This document shows positions 41,960 through 50,823 of a stretch of DNA of 64,000 nt, piece by piece. Position 1 is the stretch's first letter. Each line of letters begins with the position of its first letter. Origin of the DNA: DASVFB01 sp963766345 (GTDB lineage Bacteria; Actinomycetota; Thermoleophilia; Gaiellales; Gaiellaceae); contig CAVXZL010000007.1 of the NCBI GenBank assembly GCA_963766345.1, positions 3,575 through 67,574 on the forward strand, given 5' to 3'. The translations under genes and the position numbers were made by a program. The notes beneath the pieces are model-generated. The model ran no database searches. It worked only from the letters and a program-made list of their open reading frames with translations, and was not told where the DNA came from.

Positions 41960-44661
41960 CGACGAAGCGTCTCCACTCACTCCTGAGGCCGCAGCGGCTC
42001 GTCCTCCTGGTGGCCACGGTGATCGCCGCGAGCCTCGCCGCGACGACGAACGCAACCCCGGCGTCCGGTGGCCCTCCCGTCTCGAACAAGGCACACCCGG
42101 TCATCGACGCCAACTGGATCTACGCCGAGAACTGGTTCGATTCGACGAACTTCATCTACAAGGTCGCCGGCTCGGACGGCTGCCTGCCGTCGGCGACGAC
42201 CTGTGGGACCGGCAACCAGACCGATCCGAGCAACAACCTGCCCGAGAACTACAACGGAGCGCAGGAGTTCTACTCCTGGTGGAAGGGCCTCGGGACGACC
42301 AGCACCCCGCAGCCCAACGGCCCGCTCGGCAAGTTCATCACCGCGCGTGACCACCTCTTCCCCACGCGCACGTGGCAGCTGAACGACGCCGAGCTCACCA
42401 TCCCCGGCGCGACCTGCGCCGGCCAGCAGGTCATGCTCGCGAGCCACAACGACTCGACGCCGATCTCGACAAACAACGGAGGGCCGTCGAGCCAGGCGGC
42501 CGCCGGCAGCCTGACGCCGATGAGCACCATGCACTCCGGCAACTGGGGCAACGGCTCGGCCTACGACGCGAACATGGGCGAGCTGATGAACCTCGAGGAG
42601 ATCGGCTCCGTGCTCCGCTGGCACGAGGCGAACCACACGTACCCGGCGCGCACGATCAAGGCCACCCTCTACGACAACGAGGAGGGCGGGCTCGTCGGCT
42701 CGAGCGACTACTCCGCAGCGGGCACGGCGGCGGCGATCCTCACTGCGTCGGCGGCCGCCGGTGACACGAACATCAAGGTCACGTCCACGGCGAACCTGCC
42801 CGTGGGCGCGACGATCGCCCTCGACGAGGTGAGCACGGAGAACCCGACCGTCTCGGCGGTCGGAACCGCCACGACGAACACGACGCTCGCGGCTCCGACG
42901 GCGGCCGGCGACACGAAGATCTACGTCGCCAGCATCGCGGGCCTCGCGGTCGGCGACAACGTCAGCGTCGACCTGGGGACCGTCGACACGTCGAGCATCT
43001 CGGCGATCGGCACGGGCCAGCGAACCGCGACCACGCTCGCTGCGGCTGCCGCGGCCGGCGACACGAACATCAAGGTCGCATCGGTGACGAACATGGTCGT
43101 CGGCGAGAAGGTCGCCGTGGACGTCGGGTTCGACAACGTCGAGTACCGGCTGATCACGGCGGTCGGGACGCCCGGCGCGGCGGGGACCGGCGTCACGCTC
43201 GACGCGCCGCTCGCCGGCGCGCATGCGAGCGGCAACCCGGTGCAGGACGTCGGCAGCGGCGTCACGTTGACCTCGGCGCTCCCGAGCCCGCACAGGGTGA
43301 CGGCGCGTGTGGTCGACACGTCAAAGCTGGGCACCGGCATCACGCTGACGGCTCCGCTCGCGAACGCACACCCGTACGGCTCGACGGTGAACGGCTCCGC
43401 AACGGGCCTGCTCTCCGACAGCCCGCAGGGCCGGATCATCGGCGTGCTGAACAACGACCAGGACGGCCTCAACTACCCCGCGCACAAGTGGGGCACCGGC
43501 TACTACATGAGCAACCTGCTCGACGGCCAGGCGGGCCCGTGGTTCAACAACATCAACGCGACCCCGGTGTCGGCGGCGCCGAACGGCGTCTACGGCACCG
43601 TCGGGATCCAGCGGCTCCAGCACAACCTGCCCGCGGTCCAGGCGTTCCGCTCGTCGGCCGCCGACGCCGTGACGCAGGCGCTCGAGGACCTGGGACAGAA
43701 GTACAACTTCTCGATCCCGCTCGAGGGCCAGCTGCTGTTCAAGAACACGGGCTCGGTCCCGGACACCCCCGGCATCCAGTCGGTTCCTGCGTACCTGCCG
43801 AGCGACCAGGCGCTCTACACGCCGGTGCTCGACGACCGCACGGGCCGCACCGACCAGGTGTCGTTCGGCGTCCGCGGCATCCCGTCGCTCGGCGACATCG
43901 GCCAGTACGACTCGAGCATCGACCCGCTCGTGGGCGGCGCCGACAACCCGTACCCAGCCTCGTATCCGAACACGCCGCAGGGCAAGCCGACGCTCGCGGG
44001 CGAGTTCGGACAGGACTCGAACAGCGACTACTTCTCGAACCTGAACTTCTGGGCGTCCGGCACCGTGCACGGGCCGAACGGCTTCGACAGCCCCTCCGAG
44101 GGGCTCGTCCGAGGCGTCGAGTTCATCGCGACGTGGTTCTCGTACGTCATCGCCTCGCCCCAGGAGGGCGGCGCGGTGGCGAAGCCCGACCGTCCCATCG
44201 CCTACTTCGAGATGACGCCGAGGAAGCCGACGGCACAGACGACCGTGACCTTCGACGCGGGCTTCAGCCGCAACGACGGCGGCAAGGCGAACGGGCTGAC
44301 GTACTACTGGGACTTCGGCGACGGCAGCCCGCTCACGGCGACGACCGACCCGCTGATCCAGCACACCTTCCCGACGCAGGCGGCCTGGCGTGACGTCAAG
44401 CTGCTCGTCGGCGACGGCGACGATCACTGGGGCTCGTTCCGGCAGCTCGAGCCGATCGACTTCTTCCCGACCTACTACCCCGCACTCGTTCCTCCGACCG
44501 AGCCGCTCCCGCCCTCGAGCGGCCCGGCGGCGGACCCGTGCGGAACGCTGGCGCCCGACGAGCAGTCCGCGATGATCGCCGCGGCTGCGACGGCCGGGAC
44601 GTCGGCAGCCCCGACGGCAACGACGTCGGACCTTGCGAGCTGGGCGCTCAAGCCACACTGA
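41956..44661 (+). CDS. Secreted M28 family metallopeptidase with inserted repeat module and PKD domain
   Basis: 901 aa. Signal peptide about 12-32. Active-site text is intact: His164/Asp166 in ASHNDSTP, Asp204 in SAYDANMGE, Glu242-Glu243 in YDNEEGGLVGSSDY, Asp501 in NNDQDGLNYPAH and a late His in GTVHGPNG. Three AAGDTNIKV-type repeats (about 255-430) are inserted inside the peptidase domain, between the glutamate loop and the next metal ligand. A PKD domain (LTYYWDFGDGS) lies near the C-terminus. Likely an exported zinc aminopeptidase. AAAGGAGG site before GTG 41956. Confidence 0.85.
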   Translation: MTTKRLHSLLRPQRLVLLVATVIAASLAATTNATPASGGPPVSNKAHPVIDANWIYAENWFDSTNFIYKVAGSDGCLPSATTCGTGNQTDPSNNLPENYNGAQEFYSWWKGLGTTSTPQPNGPLGKFITARDHLFPTRTWQLNDAELTIPGATCAGQQVMLASHNDSTPISTNNGGPSSQAAAGSLTPMSTMHSGNWGNGSAYDANMGELMNLEEIGSVLRWHEANHTYPARTIKATLYDNEEGGLVGSSDYSAAGTAAAILTASAAAGDTNIKVTSTANLPVGATIALDEVSTENPTVSAVGTATTNTTLAAPTAAGDTKIYVASIAGLAVGDNVSVDLGTVDTSSISAIGTGQRTATTLAAAAAAGDTNIKVASVTNMVVGEKVAVDVGFDNVEYRLITAVGTPGAAGTGVTLDAPLAGAHASGNPVQDVGSGVTLTSALPSPHRVTARVVDTSKLGTGITLTAPLANAHPYGSTVNGSATGLLSDSPQGRIIGVLNNDQDGLNYPAHKWGTGYYMSNLLDGQAGPWFNNINATPVSAAPNGVYGTVGIQRLQHNLPAVQAFRSSAADAVTQALEDLGQKYNFSIPLEGQLLFKNTGSVPDTPGIQSVPAYLPSDQALYTPVLDDRTGRTDQVSFGVRGIPSLGDIGQYDSSIDPLVGGADNPYPASYPNTPQGKPTLAGEFGQDSNSDYFSNLNFWASGTVHGPNGFDSPSEGLVRGVEFIATWFSYVIASPQEGGAVAKPDRPIAYFEMTPRKPTAQTTVTFDAGFSRNDGGKANGLTYYWDFGDGSPLTATTDPLIQHTFPTQAAWRDVKLLVGDGDDHWGSFRQLEPIDFFPTYYPALVPPTEPLPPSSGPAADPCGTLAPDEQSAMIAAAATAGTSAAPTATTSDLASWALKPH

Positions 44662-44684
44662 CCCTCCAGACCAGCACCGCAGGG

Positions 44685-44716
44685 GAGAAGGGGGCGCCGC
44701 GAGGCGCCCCCTTCTC
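44685..44716. terminator. Bidirectional terminator hairpin
   Basis: 14-bp perfect stem GAGAAGGGGGCGCC with loop GCGA, between the convergent M28 and DUF4232-type genes. Confidence 0.85.
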
Positions 44717-44729
44717 GTTGGTCGACGGC

Positions 44730-45701
44730 TCAGTGGTCGATCGTCACGCGCGCGTGAACCTGCGGCGCCCGCGCGCCGAACGGGTCGAGCTCCCAGAAGA
44801 GGCCGTTCCCGCCGAGCGGCGCGCTCTGCGGCACGCGCAACCGCATCGCGAACGCAAGGCTCTTGCCCGGCGCGAGCGGACGCGCGGCGCGGCAGTTGAG
44901 CGTGAACGCCTCGACGCCGCCGCGCGGGACGAGCTGCTGCGCGTAGGCGGGGCAGCGGTCGAAGCGAACCGTCGTGCGCGAAGCGTTGTGGAGCACGACG
45001 CGGAAACGGAGCACGGCGCCGCGCCGCGCGTGCACGGGCTGGCCGGGAACGGTCGCGCGGAGGAACGCGTTCGTCCACGGGCGTCCGGTCCGCACGAGGT
45101 TCGGCTGGAAGACCGAGACGCCGATCGTCGCCGGCGAGTTGGGGTCGATGCAGGGCGGCACCGCGTTGTAGTCCGTGTCGATGCTCCCGCGGCCGGCCGG
45201 CAGCGTGATCCGCAGCGCGCTCGGCGGCACGTGGGGCTGTCCCGGCACGACGGGGTCGCACCAGTTGTCCCACGCGATCGTGACGTCGCCCGACTCGCCC
45301 GGCCGCAGCGCGAGCAGGCTCGAGGCGGGGTACGTCGTCTCGGGAAAGTTCGCGGGCGTCGTGGGAAAGGGCTTCACGACCTGCACGGGGCCGCCGTCCT
45401 TCACGAAGACGACGCCCGGCCGGCCGACGAGCCGGCACGCACGGTCGCTCACGTTCCGCAGCGGCACGAGGGCGACACCGCCGCGGAGCCGTGGGACGAA
45501 CTTGACCTGCTTCGGCGGCTCGAGATCCTCGGCGCGACACGCTCTCGCGACGGGCTCGCGCTCGGCGACCTGCGCCGGCTTCGCCGCGATCCACGGTACG
45601 GCCGGTGCGACGACGGCGCGTTCGTGCTTGGAGCTCGAGCTGCTGCAGCCGGCGGCGACGACGAGCGGCACGAGGAGCGCGAGCGGAGACGTGCGACGCA
45701 C
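44730..45701 (-). CDS. Lipoprotein with DUF4232-like domains
   Basis: 323 aa. Lipobox LVVAAGC at about 13-19. The mature protein has repeated beta-sandwich text typical of DUF4232-like surface proteins: LRGGVALVPLRNVSDRACRLVGRPGVVFV, PGESGDVTIAWDNWC, and a second half ending with RFRVVLHNASRTTVRFDRCPAY. Function unknown, probably cell-surface binding. GTG 45701 lies 6 nt after an AATCAT box; it diverges from a second lipoprotein gene only 17 bp away. Confidence 0.8.
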   Translation of the reverse strand: MRRTSPLALLVPLVVAAGCSSSSSKHERAVVAPAVPWIAAKPAQVAEREPVARACRAEDLEPPKQVKFVPRLRGGVALVPLRNVSDRACRLVGRPGVVFVKDGGPVQVVKPFPTTPANFPETTYPASSLLALRPGESGDVTIAWDNWCDPVVPGQPHVPPSALRITLPAGRGSIDTDYNAVPPCIDPNSPATIGVSVFQPNLVRTGRPWTNAFLRATVPGQPVHARRGAVLRFRVVLHNASRTTVRFDRCPAYAQQLVPRGGVEAFTLNCRAARPLAPGKSLAFAMRLRVPQSAPLGGNGLFWELDPFGARAPQVHARVTIDH

Positions 45702-45718
45702 GTGTTCATGATTACCGG

Positions 45719-46228
45719 ATGAGACGGCCGGCCGTGCTCGCAATGCTCGCGCTCGCGCTCGCGGGCTGCGGCGGGAAGCACACGACCGCCGCGCCGCCTC
45801 CGCCGCCCACGACGGCGCCGCCCACGACCGGTGCGCCGGCGCCCACGCTCACGTCCGCGACGGACAGCGCCGAGTGTGCGGTGTTGGAGACGAGGCTCCG
45901 GGCCGTGTCACAGCTCGTCTCCGGCAGCGTCGAGCTGATGACGCAGTCGCTCCATCCGCGCGAGCTCGCGAAGCGGACGGGCGACACCGAACGGAACCTG
46001 CTCTATGCCGCGAGCGTCCTCGAGCTGATGCGCGTGCCGGCCCCGCTCGCGTCGTCACGACGTCGCCTCGTCCTCGGCCTGCGCCGCTTCGCGGGCGACT
46101 TCGGCCGCGCGAAGAAGTCCGTCGAGCGAGGCGACCTCGCAACAGCGGCACGGCAGCTCGTCGACCGCTCCGCGCTCGCAGAGGTCTCGGCCGCGGCGAA
46201 GAAGATCGACCGCACGTGCAGGGCGTAG
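45719..46228 (+). CDS. Small lipoprotein with Pro/Thr-rich linker
   Basis: 169 aa. Lipobox LALAGC at about 12-17, a Pro/Thr linker (PPPPPTTAPPTTGAPAPT), then a mainly helical domain with two cysteines (SAECAVLETRLRAV, KKIDRTC). No known family recognised. ATG 45719 has CATGAT 6 nt upstream and no ribosome site. Downstream lies a tRNA-Cys on the other strand. Confidence 0.75.
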   Translation: MRRPAVLAMLALALAGCGGKHTTAAPPPPPTTAPPTTGAPAPTLTSATDSAECAVLETRLRAVSQLVSGSVELMTQSLHPRELAKRTGDTERNLLYAASVLELMRVPAPLASSRRRLVLGLRRFAGDFGRAKKSVERGDLATAARQLVDRSALAEVSAAAKKIDRTCRA

Positions 46229-46247
46229 CCGCGGCGGGCGAGCGAAG

Positions 46248-46318
46248 AGGCGCCGAGCGGACTCGAACCGCTGTGGAAGGCTTTGCAGGCCTCTGCCTAA
46301 CCTCTCGGCCACGGCGCC
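46248..46318 (-). tRNA. tRNA-Cys (GCA)
   Basis: 71 nt. Acceptor GGCGCCG / CGGCGCC, D-arm with GAGAGGTTAGGC, anticodon loop CTGCAAA giving GCA, and T-arm GCGGTTCGAGTCCGC. Discriminator U; CCA is not encoded. Complete cloverleaf. Confidence 0.95.
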
Positions 46319-46332
46319 GCGACGCCACAGGG

Positions 46333-46338
46333 TAGCTT
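46333..46338 (+). promoter_or_regulatory. Leaderless-type -10 box (TAGCTT)
   Basis: TAGCTT, then six C, then GTG 46345. It lies just upstream of the 5' end of the divergent tRNA-Cys. Confidence 0.5.
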
Positions 46339-46344
46339 CCCCCC

Positions 46345-47112
46345 GTGCTCCGCGAGATCGCCGAATATCCCAACTCGTTCAGCCCGCTCGGGCCGCGCGA
46401 CGAGCGCGTCGAGACCAACCGCTACACCCTTTGCATGGGCCGCGCCAAGTCATGGAACACGGTGCAGCGGCAACGCCTCCGCGCCGATGAGATCGACGAC
46501 GTCGTCGAAGAGGTGCGCTCGCTTCTCCGCGAGCGCGGGCGCGACCGGACGCAGTGGGAGGTCGGCAGCTCCGCCGAGCCGCCGGACCTCGTCGACCGCC
46601 TGCTCGAGCGCGGGCTCGTCCGCGACAAGGAGCCGTACGCGGTCGCACTCGTGCTCACACGCGAGCCGCCGCCACCGCCCGCGGACGTCGTCGCGAAACG
46701 AGTCGAGACGTTCGAGGAATACGCCGCCGGAAACGCGGTGCAATGGGAGGCGTTCGAAATGCCCGCAGCCGAGATCGAAGAGCTGCGTCCGCAGCTCCCG
46801 CAGATGTGGAGCGAGACGGTCAACCTCATGCACATCGCGCTGATCGACGGCGAGGTCGTCGCCGCCGGCACGTCGGCGCCGACCGAGCACGGGCTGCTCC
46901 TCTACGGCGGGGCGACGCGGCCGGACGCGCGCGGCCGTGGCGCGTATCGCGCGGTCTTGCACGCGCGCTGGCGGGACGCCGTCGCGAACGAGACGCCCGC
47001 GCTGATCACGCAGGGCGGGTCGATGTCGCGCCCGATCCTCGAGCGGCTCGGCTTCGAGCGCGTCGGAGAGGTGCACATGCTGCTCGACGAGTTCGGGGAG
47101 CGCGGCCGGTGA
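46345..47112 (+). CDS. GNAT acetyltransferase with N-terminal extension
   Basis: 255 aa. The C-terminal 120 residues form a GNAT domain: LMHIALIDGEVVAAGTSAPTEHGLLLYGGATRPDARGRGAYRAVLHARWRDA, with the acetyl-CoA loop RGRGAY, and PILERLGFERVGEV. The N-terminal half looks like a second, degenerate GNAT-like half. Substrate unknown. GTG 46345 follows a TAGCTT box, and the stop overlaps the methyltransferase start. Confidence 0.8.
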   Translation: MLREIAEYPNSFSPLGPRDERVETNRYTLCMGRAKSWNTVQRQRLRADEIDDVVEEVRSLLRERGRDRTQWEVGSSAEPPDLVDRLLERGLVRDKEPYAVALVLTREPPPPPADVVAKRVETFEEYAAGNAVQWEAFEMPAAEIEELRPQLPQMWSETVNLMHIALIDGEVVAAGTSAPTEHGLLLYGGATRPDARGRGAYRAVLHARWRDAVANETPALITQGGSMSRPILERLGFERVGEVHMLLDEFGERGR

Positions 47113-47834
47113 GCGACTTCGACTTCGAGGGCGTCTTCGAGGAGGACTACCTCTACTTCTACGAGCCGATGCTGCGCGAGAACACCGAGGCCGACGTCGA
47201 CACGATCGTGCGACTGCTCGAGCTCGAGACCGGCGCCCCGATCCTCGACTGCCCGTGCGGGCACGGCCGCATCTCGAACACGCTCGCGGCACGCGGCTTC
47301 CGCGTCACCGGCATCGACGCGAGCGAGCTGTTCCTCGACCAGGCCCGCACCGAAGCGCAGGCGCAGGGGCTCGACGTCGAGTACGTGCAGGGCGACATGC
47401 GCAAGCTGCCGTGGAGCGGTCGCTTCGACGCGGTCGTCAACTGGTTCACGAGCTTCGGCTACTTCTCCGACGAGCAGAACAAGGCCGTGCTGCGGCAGTT
47501 CCACGACGCCCTGCGTCCCGGCGGGCGCCTCGTCCTCGAGACGCAGAACATCACGCGCACGCTCCTCCAGCCGCGCCCGCAGCACTGGCTGGAGCGAAAC
47601 GGCGACCTGATGCTCGACGAGTGGAAGCTCGACGTCGAGAACGCGCGGTTCGTCACCGAGCGAACCGTCGTGCGCGGCGGCAGCACGCGGAGAACGCACT
47701 TCGTCGTTCGCTGGTTCAGCGCTCCTGAGCTGCGCGCGTGGCTCGAGGAAGCCGGCTTCGAGAACGTGCGGACGCCCGGGCTCGAGCCGGAGACGCGGCT
47801 CCTGGTCGTGGCGGACAGACCGGGCGGGCGCTAG
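47109..47834 (+). CDS. SAM-dependent methyltransferase
   Basis: 241 aa class I methyltransferase. SAM motif I ILDCPCGHGRISNTLAARG (about 43-61), acidic residue in VTGIDASE, motif VEYVQGDMRKLPW, and FHDALRPGGRLVLET. No signal for a specific substrate. GTG start overlaps the GNAT gene stop by 4 bp, suggesting a shared modification pathway. Confidence 0.9.
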   Translation: MSDFDFEGVFEEDYLYFYEPMLRENTEADVDTIVRLLELETGAPILDCPCGHGRISNTLAARGFRVTGIDASELFLDQARTEAQAQGLDVEYVQGDMRKLPWSGRFDAVVNWFTSFGYFSDEQNKAVLRQFHDALRPGGRLVLETQNITRTLLQPRPQHWLERNGDLMLDEWKLDVENARFVTERTVVRGGSTRRTHFVVRWFSAPELRAWLEEAGFENVRTPGLEPETRLLVVADRPGGR

Positions 47835-47871
47835 GGTCTCCCCTGCCACAGTTGGACGTAAGGGGGGTCAC

Positions 47872-48933
47872 ATGAAGGCGCTCGTCTTCACCGTCGTTGC
47901 CGCAGCGTTGTGCGCGCTCGCGGTGCCGGTCGCCGTAGCCGATCCGGCGCTCACCGGCTATCCGAGCTCGATCGCCTCGACCGGCGACTCGATCACGCGC
48001 GCTTTCAACACGTGCTCGCTTCCGTTCACCGACTGCCCCGCGAACTCGTGGTCGACCGGCACGAGCGCGACGGTCAACAGCCACTACCGCCGCATCCTCG
48101 CCGCGAACCCGCTCATCTCGGGACGCACGTACAACGACGCGAAGACGGGCGGCAAGATGGTCGATCTGGCGGGTCAGGTGCAGTCCGCGATCGCGCAGCG
48201 CGCGGAGTACGTGACGATCCTCATGGGCGCGAACGACGTCTGCACGTCGAGCGAGTCGACGATGACGCCCGTCGCGACGCTTCGCTCACAGTTTCAGAGC
48301 GCCCTGACGACGCTGAGCGCGGGACTTCCGAACGCGCGCATCTTCGCCGCGAGCATTCCCGACGTCTACCACCTCTGGGAAGTCCTCCGTACGAACTTTG
48401 CCGCGGTGCTGACATGGTCGATCGGCGGCATCTGCCAGTCGCTGCTCGCGCATCCGACGTCGACCTCGTCGACCGACCAGGCGCGGCGCCTGCGCGTGCG
48501 CCAGCGCTCGATCGACGACAACGCGGCGCTCAAGGCCGTCTGCGCGCAGTTCATCCACTGCCGCTGGGACAACGGCGCCGTGTTCGGCACGCAGTTCCAG
48601 ACATCCGACGTGTCGACGCGCGACTACTTCCATCCGTCGATCTCGGGGCAGACGAAGCTCGCCGCGATCACGTGGGCCGCGACGTTCAATTTCGCGGACG
48701 CCGTCGCGCCGACGACGACCGCGGCGACCGCGACGAACGGCTCGGGTGGCACCGACGTCACGCTCTCGGCGACGGACAACGTCGCCGTGTCGGGCATCGA
48801 GTACCGCGTCGGCGCCGCGACCGCATGGACGCGCTACACCGCTCCCGTGTCCGTGCCCGCAGGCTCGTCGGTCACGTTCCGCGCGGTGGACGTCAACGGC
48901 AACATCGAGGCGACGCAGACGCTCGCGCTCTAG
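47872..48933 (+). CDS. Secreted SGNH hydrolase with C-terminal Ig-like domain
   Basis: 353 aa. Signal peptide 1-24. SGNH blocks: ASTGDSITRAF with nucleophile Ser40, GANDVC for block III and DYFHPS for the Asp-His of block V. The last 80 residues form an Ig-like domain (DVTLSATDNVAVSGIEYRVG). Probable lipase/esterase acting outside the cell. AAGGGGGG ribosome site, with TAGGGT upstream at 47833. Confidence 0.9.
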   Translation: MKALVFTVVAAALCALAVPVAVADPALTGYPSSIASTGDSITRAFNTCSLPFTDCPANSWSTGTSATVNSHYRRILAANPLISGRTYNDAKTGGKMVDLAGQVQSAIAQRAEYVTILMGANDVCTSSESTMTPVATLRSQFQSALTTLSAGLPNARIFAASIPDVYHLWEVLRTNFAAVLTWSIGGICQSLLAHPTSTSSTDQARRLRVRQRSIDDNAALKAVCAQFIHCRWDNGAVFGTQFQTSDVSTRDYFHPSISGQTKLAAITWAATFNFADAVAPTTTAATATNGSGGTDVTLSATDNVAVSGIEYRVGAATAWTRYTAPVSVPAGSSVTFRAVDVNGNIEATQTLAL

Positions 48934-48937
48934 CGCC

Positions 48938-49969
48938 GTGCTCAGACGGGGTCTCACACTCGCGTGCGTGCTCGTGTGCGCAGGAGCGTCGCACGCAGCC
49001 GCGGCGCCGCCGGTCGACTCGGCCGCGCTACTGCAGACGTTCGAGCCGGTGCTCTACTTCCACGCTGAGGAAGAGTGGGCGCCCGAGCATGCGGACGCGT
49101 TCGTCGGCCGCGCGCGTGTCGAGAAGCAGGTGTCGCGCGGCACGTGGACGACCGTGCCGCCGCCGTTCCCCACGAGCACGAAGGGCTGCACGCTCACGCC
49201 CTGCTACCGCTTCAACCTCCCGTGCTCGCTGCGCAGCGGCGACGCCTGCTACGAGAAGACGAGCACGACGATCACGAACTGGAAGAAGCCGGTGATCTAC
49301 GGGAAGGTGCTGGCAGTGCCCGCGGGCACTCCCCCGCCGGCGGGCTTTACGACTGCGCCGCGCTACCTCGTGCGCTACTGGCTCTTCTACGACTTCGACG
49401 ACTGGCGCTCGCCGCGCCAGCGCCTGTGGCAGACGCACGAAGGCGACTGGGAGAGCGTGACGATCGGTCTCGCAGCCGACCTCCATCCGCTGCTCGCCGC
49501 GTACAGCGAGCACTGCTCCGGAACGGTCCGGCCGTGGAGCGCCGTGACGAAACGCAACACGTCTCACGCCGTCGTCTACGTCGCGCTCGGCTCGCATGCG
49601 AACTACTTCACGAACGCGCCGAGCTCGACGAAGCTCACGGAGTGCCTGCGCAACTACCTCAGCGGTGCGCAGGCGACGCGCGCGAGGTCGCTGATGAAGC
49701 TCGCAGAGGACCGGATCGTCGACCGCACCGGAACCGCGCATCCGTCCGGGCCGGCCACCGTTTCGGGAACGACGCCGTTCGAGCTCGTCGAGCTCAGGGC
49801 GCCGCTGCCGGCCTGGACGTCATTCCCCGGCCGCTGGAGCGAGGGGCAGCTGCTCTGGGTCGGACGCACGCCGACGAAGCTGACGAGCATCTATGACAAC
49901 GGCGGGCCGGCGACGCCGAACTGGAACGCGACGTCGATCCCCTCGGGCTGGCACGCGGCGACGAGCTGA
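48938..49969 (+). CDS. Secreted Vps62-like protein
   Basis: 343 aa. Signal peptide about 1-24 (LACVLVCAGASHAAAAP). The body matches the Vps62/DUF946 pattern: FEPVLYFHAEEEWAPEHADAF, YWLFYDFDDW, HEGDWESVTIGL, VVYVALGSHANYF and GRWSEGQLLW. Function in bacteria is unknown. GTG 48938 lies 4 bp after the SGNH gene stop, so likely the same operon. It is the last intact gene before the accessory region. Confidence 0.8.
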   Translation: MLRRGLTLACVLVCAGASHAAAAPPVDSAALLQTFEPVLYFHAEEEWAPEHADAFVGRARVEKQVSRGTWTTVPPPFPTSTKGCTLTPCYRFNLPCSLRSGDACYEKTSTTITNWKKPVIYGKVLAVPAGTPPPAGFTTAPRYLVRYWLFYDFDDWRSPRQRLWQTHEGDWESVTIGLAADLHPLLAAYSEHCSGTVRPWSAVTKRNTSHAVVYVALGSHANYFTNAPSSTKLTECLRNYLSGAQATRARSLMKLAEDRIVDRTGTAHPSGPATVSGTTPFELVELRAPLPAWTSFPGRWSEGQLLWVGRTPTKLTSIYDNGGPATPNWNATSIPSGWHAATS

Positions 49970-50360
49970 CGACTGGCGACGCGCCTCCGCCGCCCGCGAA
50001 CAGCTCGGTTCGAGGCTCGGTCGATCGCCTTCGAACGCGGTCGCGACATCTGGGTCATTGACTAACGATCGCAGGCAACGGCGGATCGTCCGAAACGAAG
50101 TTCGGTACCGCGCGGCTGAGCTGTGGTCGCCGGCCCGTCGATTGCGGTGTCGCCGCAGCCGGACGCAATCAGCGCTAACGCCGCCACCATTTGCGGCCAC
50201 CGTCGTTATCGCAACCCACGACGTGCGACCCCGCATCGAGTTAGGAGGCTAGTCCGACGCTCAAGGCGCTATCGAGAGGGTGCCGGGCAGATTTTGAGCC
50301 GCGTCGCGATCGGCCTACGGACGCCACACCGCCTGCCACAGGGCCGCGCCGTCGTCGCGG
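49970..50360. other. Gene-poor stretch at the border of the accessory region
   Basis: No convincing gene, tRNA or hairpin. Base composition is slightly lower in GC than the neighbours between about 50030 and 50250. Short open frames here show no coding pattern. Confidence 0.5.
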
Positions 50361-50474
50361 CCGGCTGCGTACTTCTTCCGTGGAGACGATCGCGGGGAAG
50401 CCGTCGCACTTCACCTCGTAGGCGAAGTCGCCGCGCTGTACACCACGCCGCATTACCGGGCCTATCGCGGTCAT
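50361..50474 (-). pseudogene. Fragment resembling the catalytic motif of ATP-dependent DNA ligase
   Basis: The minus strand encodes GDFAYEVKCDGFPAIVSTE, close to the LigC/LigD nucleotidyltransferase motif with the adenylated lysine (YEVKxDGxRAI). The frame loses homology after about VRSR, and nothing upstream resembles the rest of a ligase. Read as a decayed remnant within the island border. A chance match is possible because only one motif is present. Confidence 0.4.
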
Positions 50475-50534
50475 GTGGGAGTCGGGCGTGTGACCATTTC
50501 GTGACTACGAACCCGAGAGTGTTCCCCTGGCAAC

Positions 50535-50560
50535 GGAAGCCCCATCATGCCGGGCTTTCC
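50535..50560 (-). terminator. Imperfect hairpin downstream of tRNA-Gly remnant 1
   Basis: GGAAAGCCC / GGGGCTTCC-like arms with one bulge, immediately after the tRNA 3' half when read on the minus strand. Looks like a decayed tRNA terminator. Confidence 0.4.
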
Positions 50561-50563
50561 TCA

Positions 50564-50606
50564 GAGCGGATGATGGGACTCGAACCCACGACCTTCTGCA
50601 TGGCAA
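50564..50606 (-). repeat. tRNA-Gly(GCC) 3' half, copy 1 (att-like)
   Basis: Minus strand: anticodon loop TTGCCAT, 3' anticodon stem, variable loop, T-arm with GGTTCGAGTCCC and the acceptor strand CATCCGC. No 5' half exists. 42 of 43 bases match copy 2 at 56414-56456. The homology begins in the anticodon loop and ends at the acceptor end, as in tRNA attachment sites used by integrases. Confidence 0.8.
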
Positions 50607-50823
50607 AGGGAACGGGTGACCTGACGACGATGGATGCGACCGACGGAATACCTGGGCAAACCCTGACCGGAGGCCGCGTCGCGCACGAGCCGGCCGAGCG
50701 AGGTGACTTCGTTCTCGCGTTCGAGCAGGCGGATCAAGACCCCACGCGCCCGTCCACTGGCGGGTCGTGCGCGCCTCAAACGAATCGGAGCGACGCGGCC
50801 ATTCCAGACGAGGACGCCCTGCG

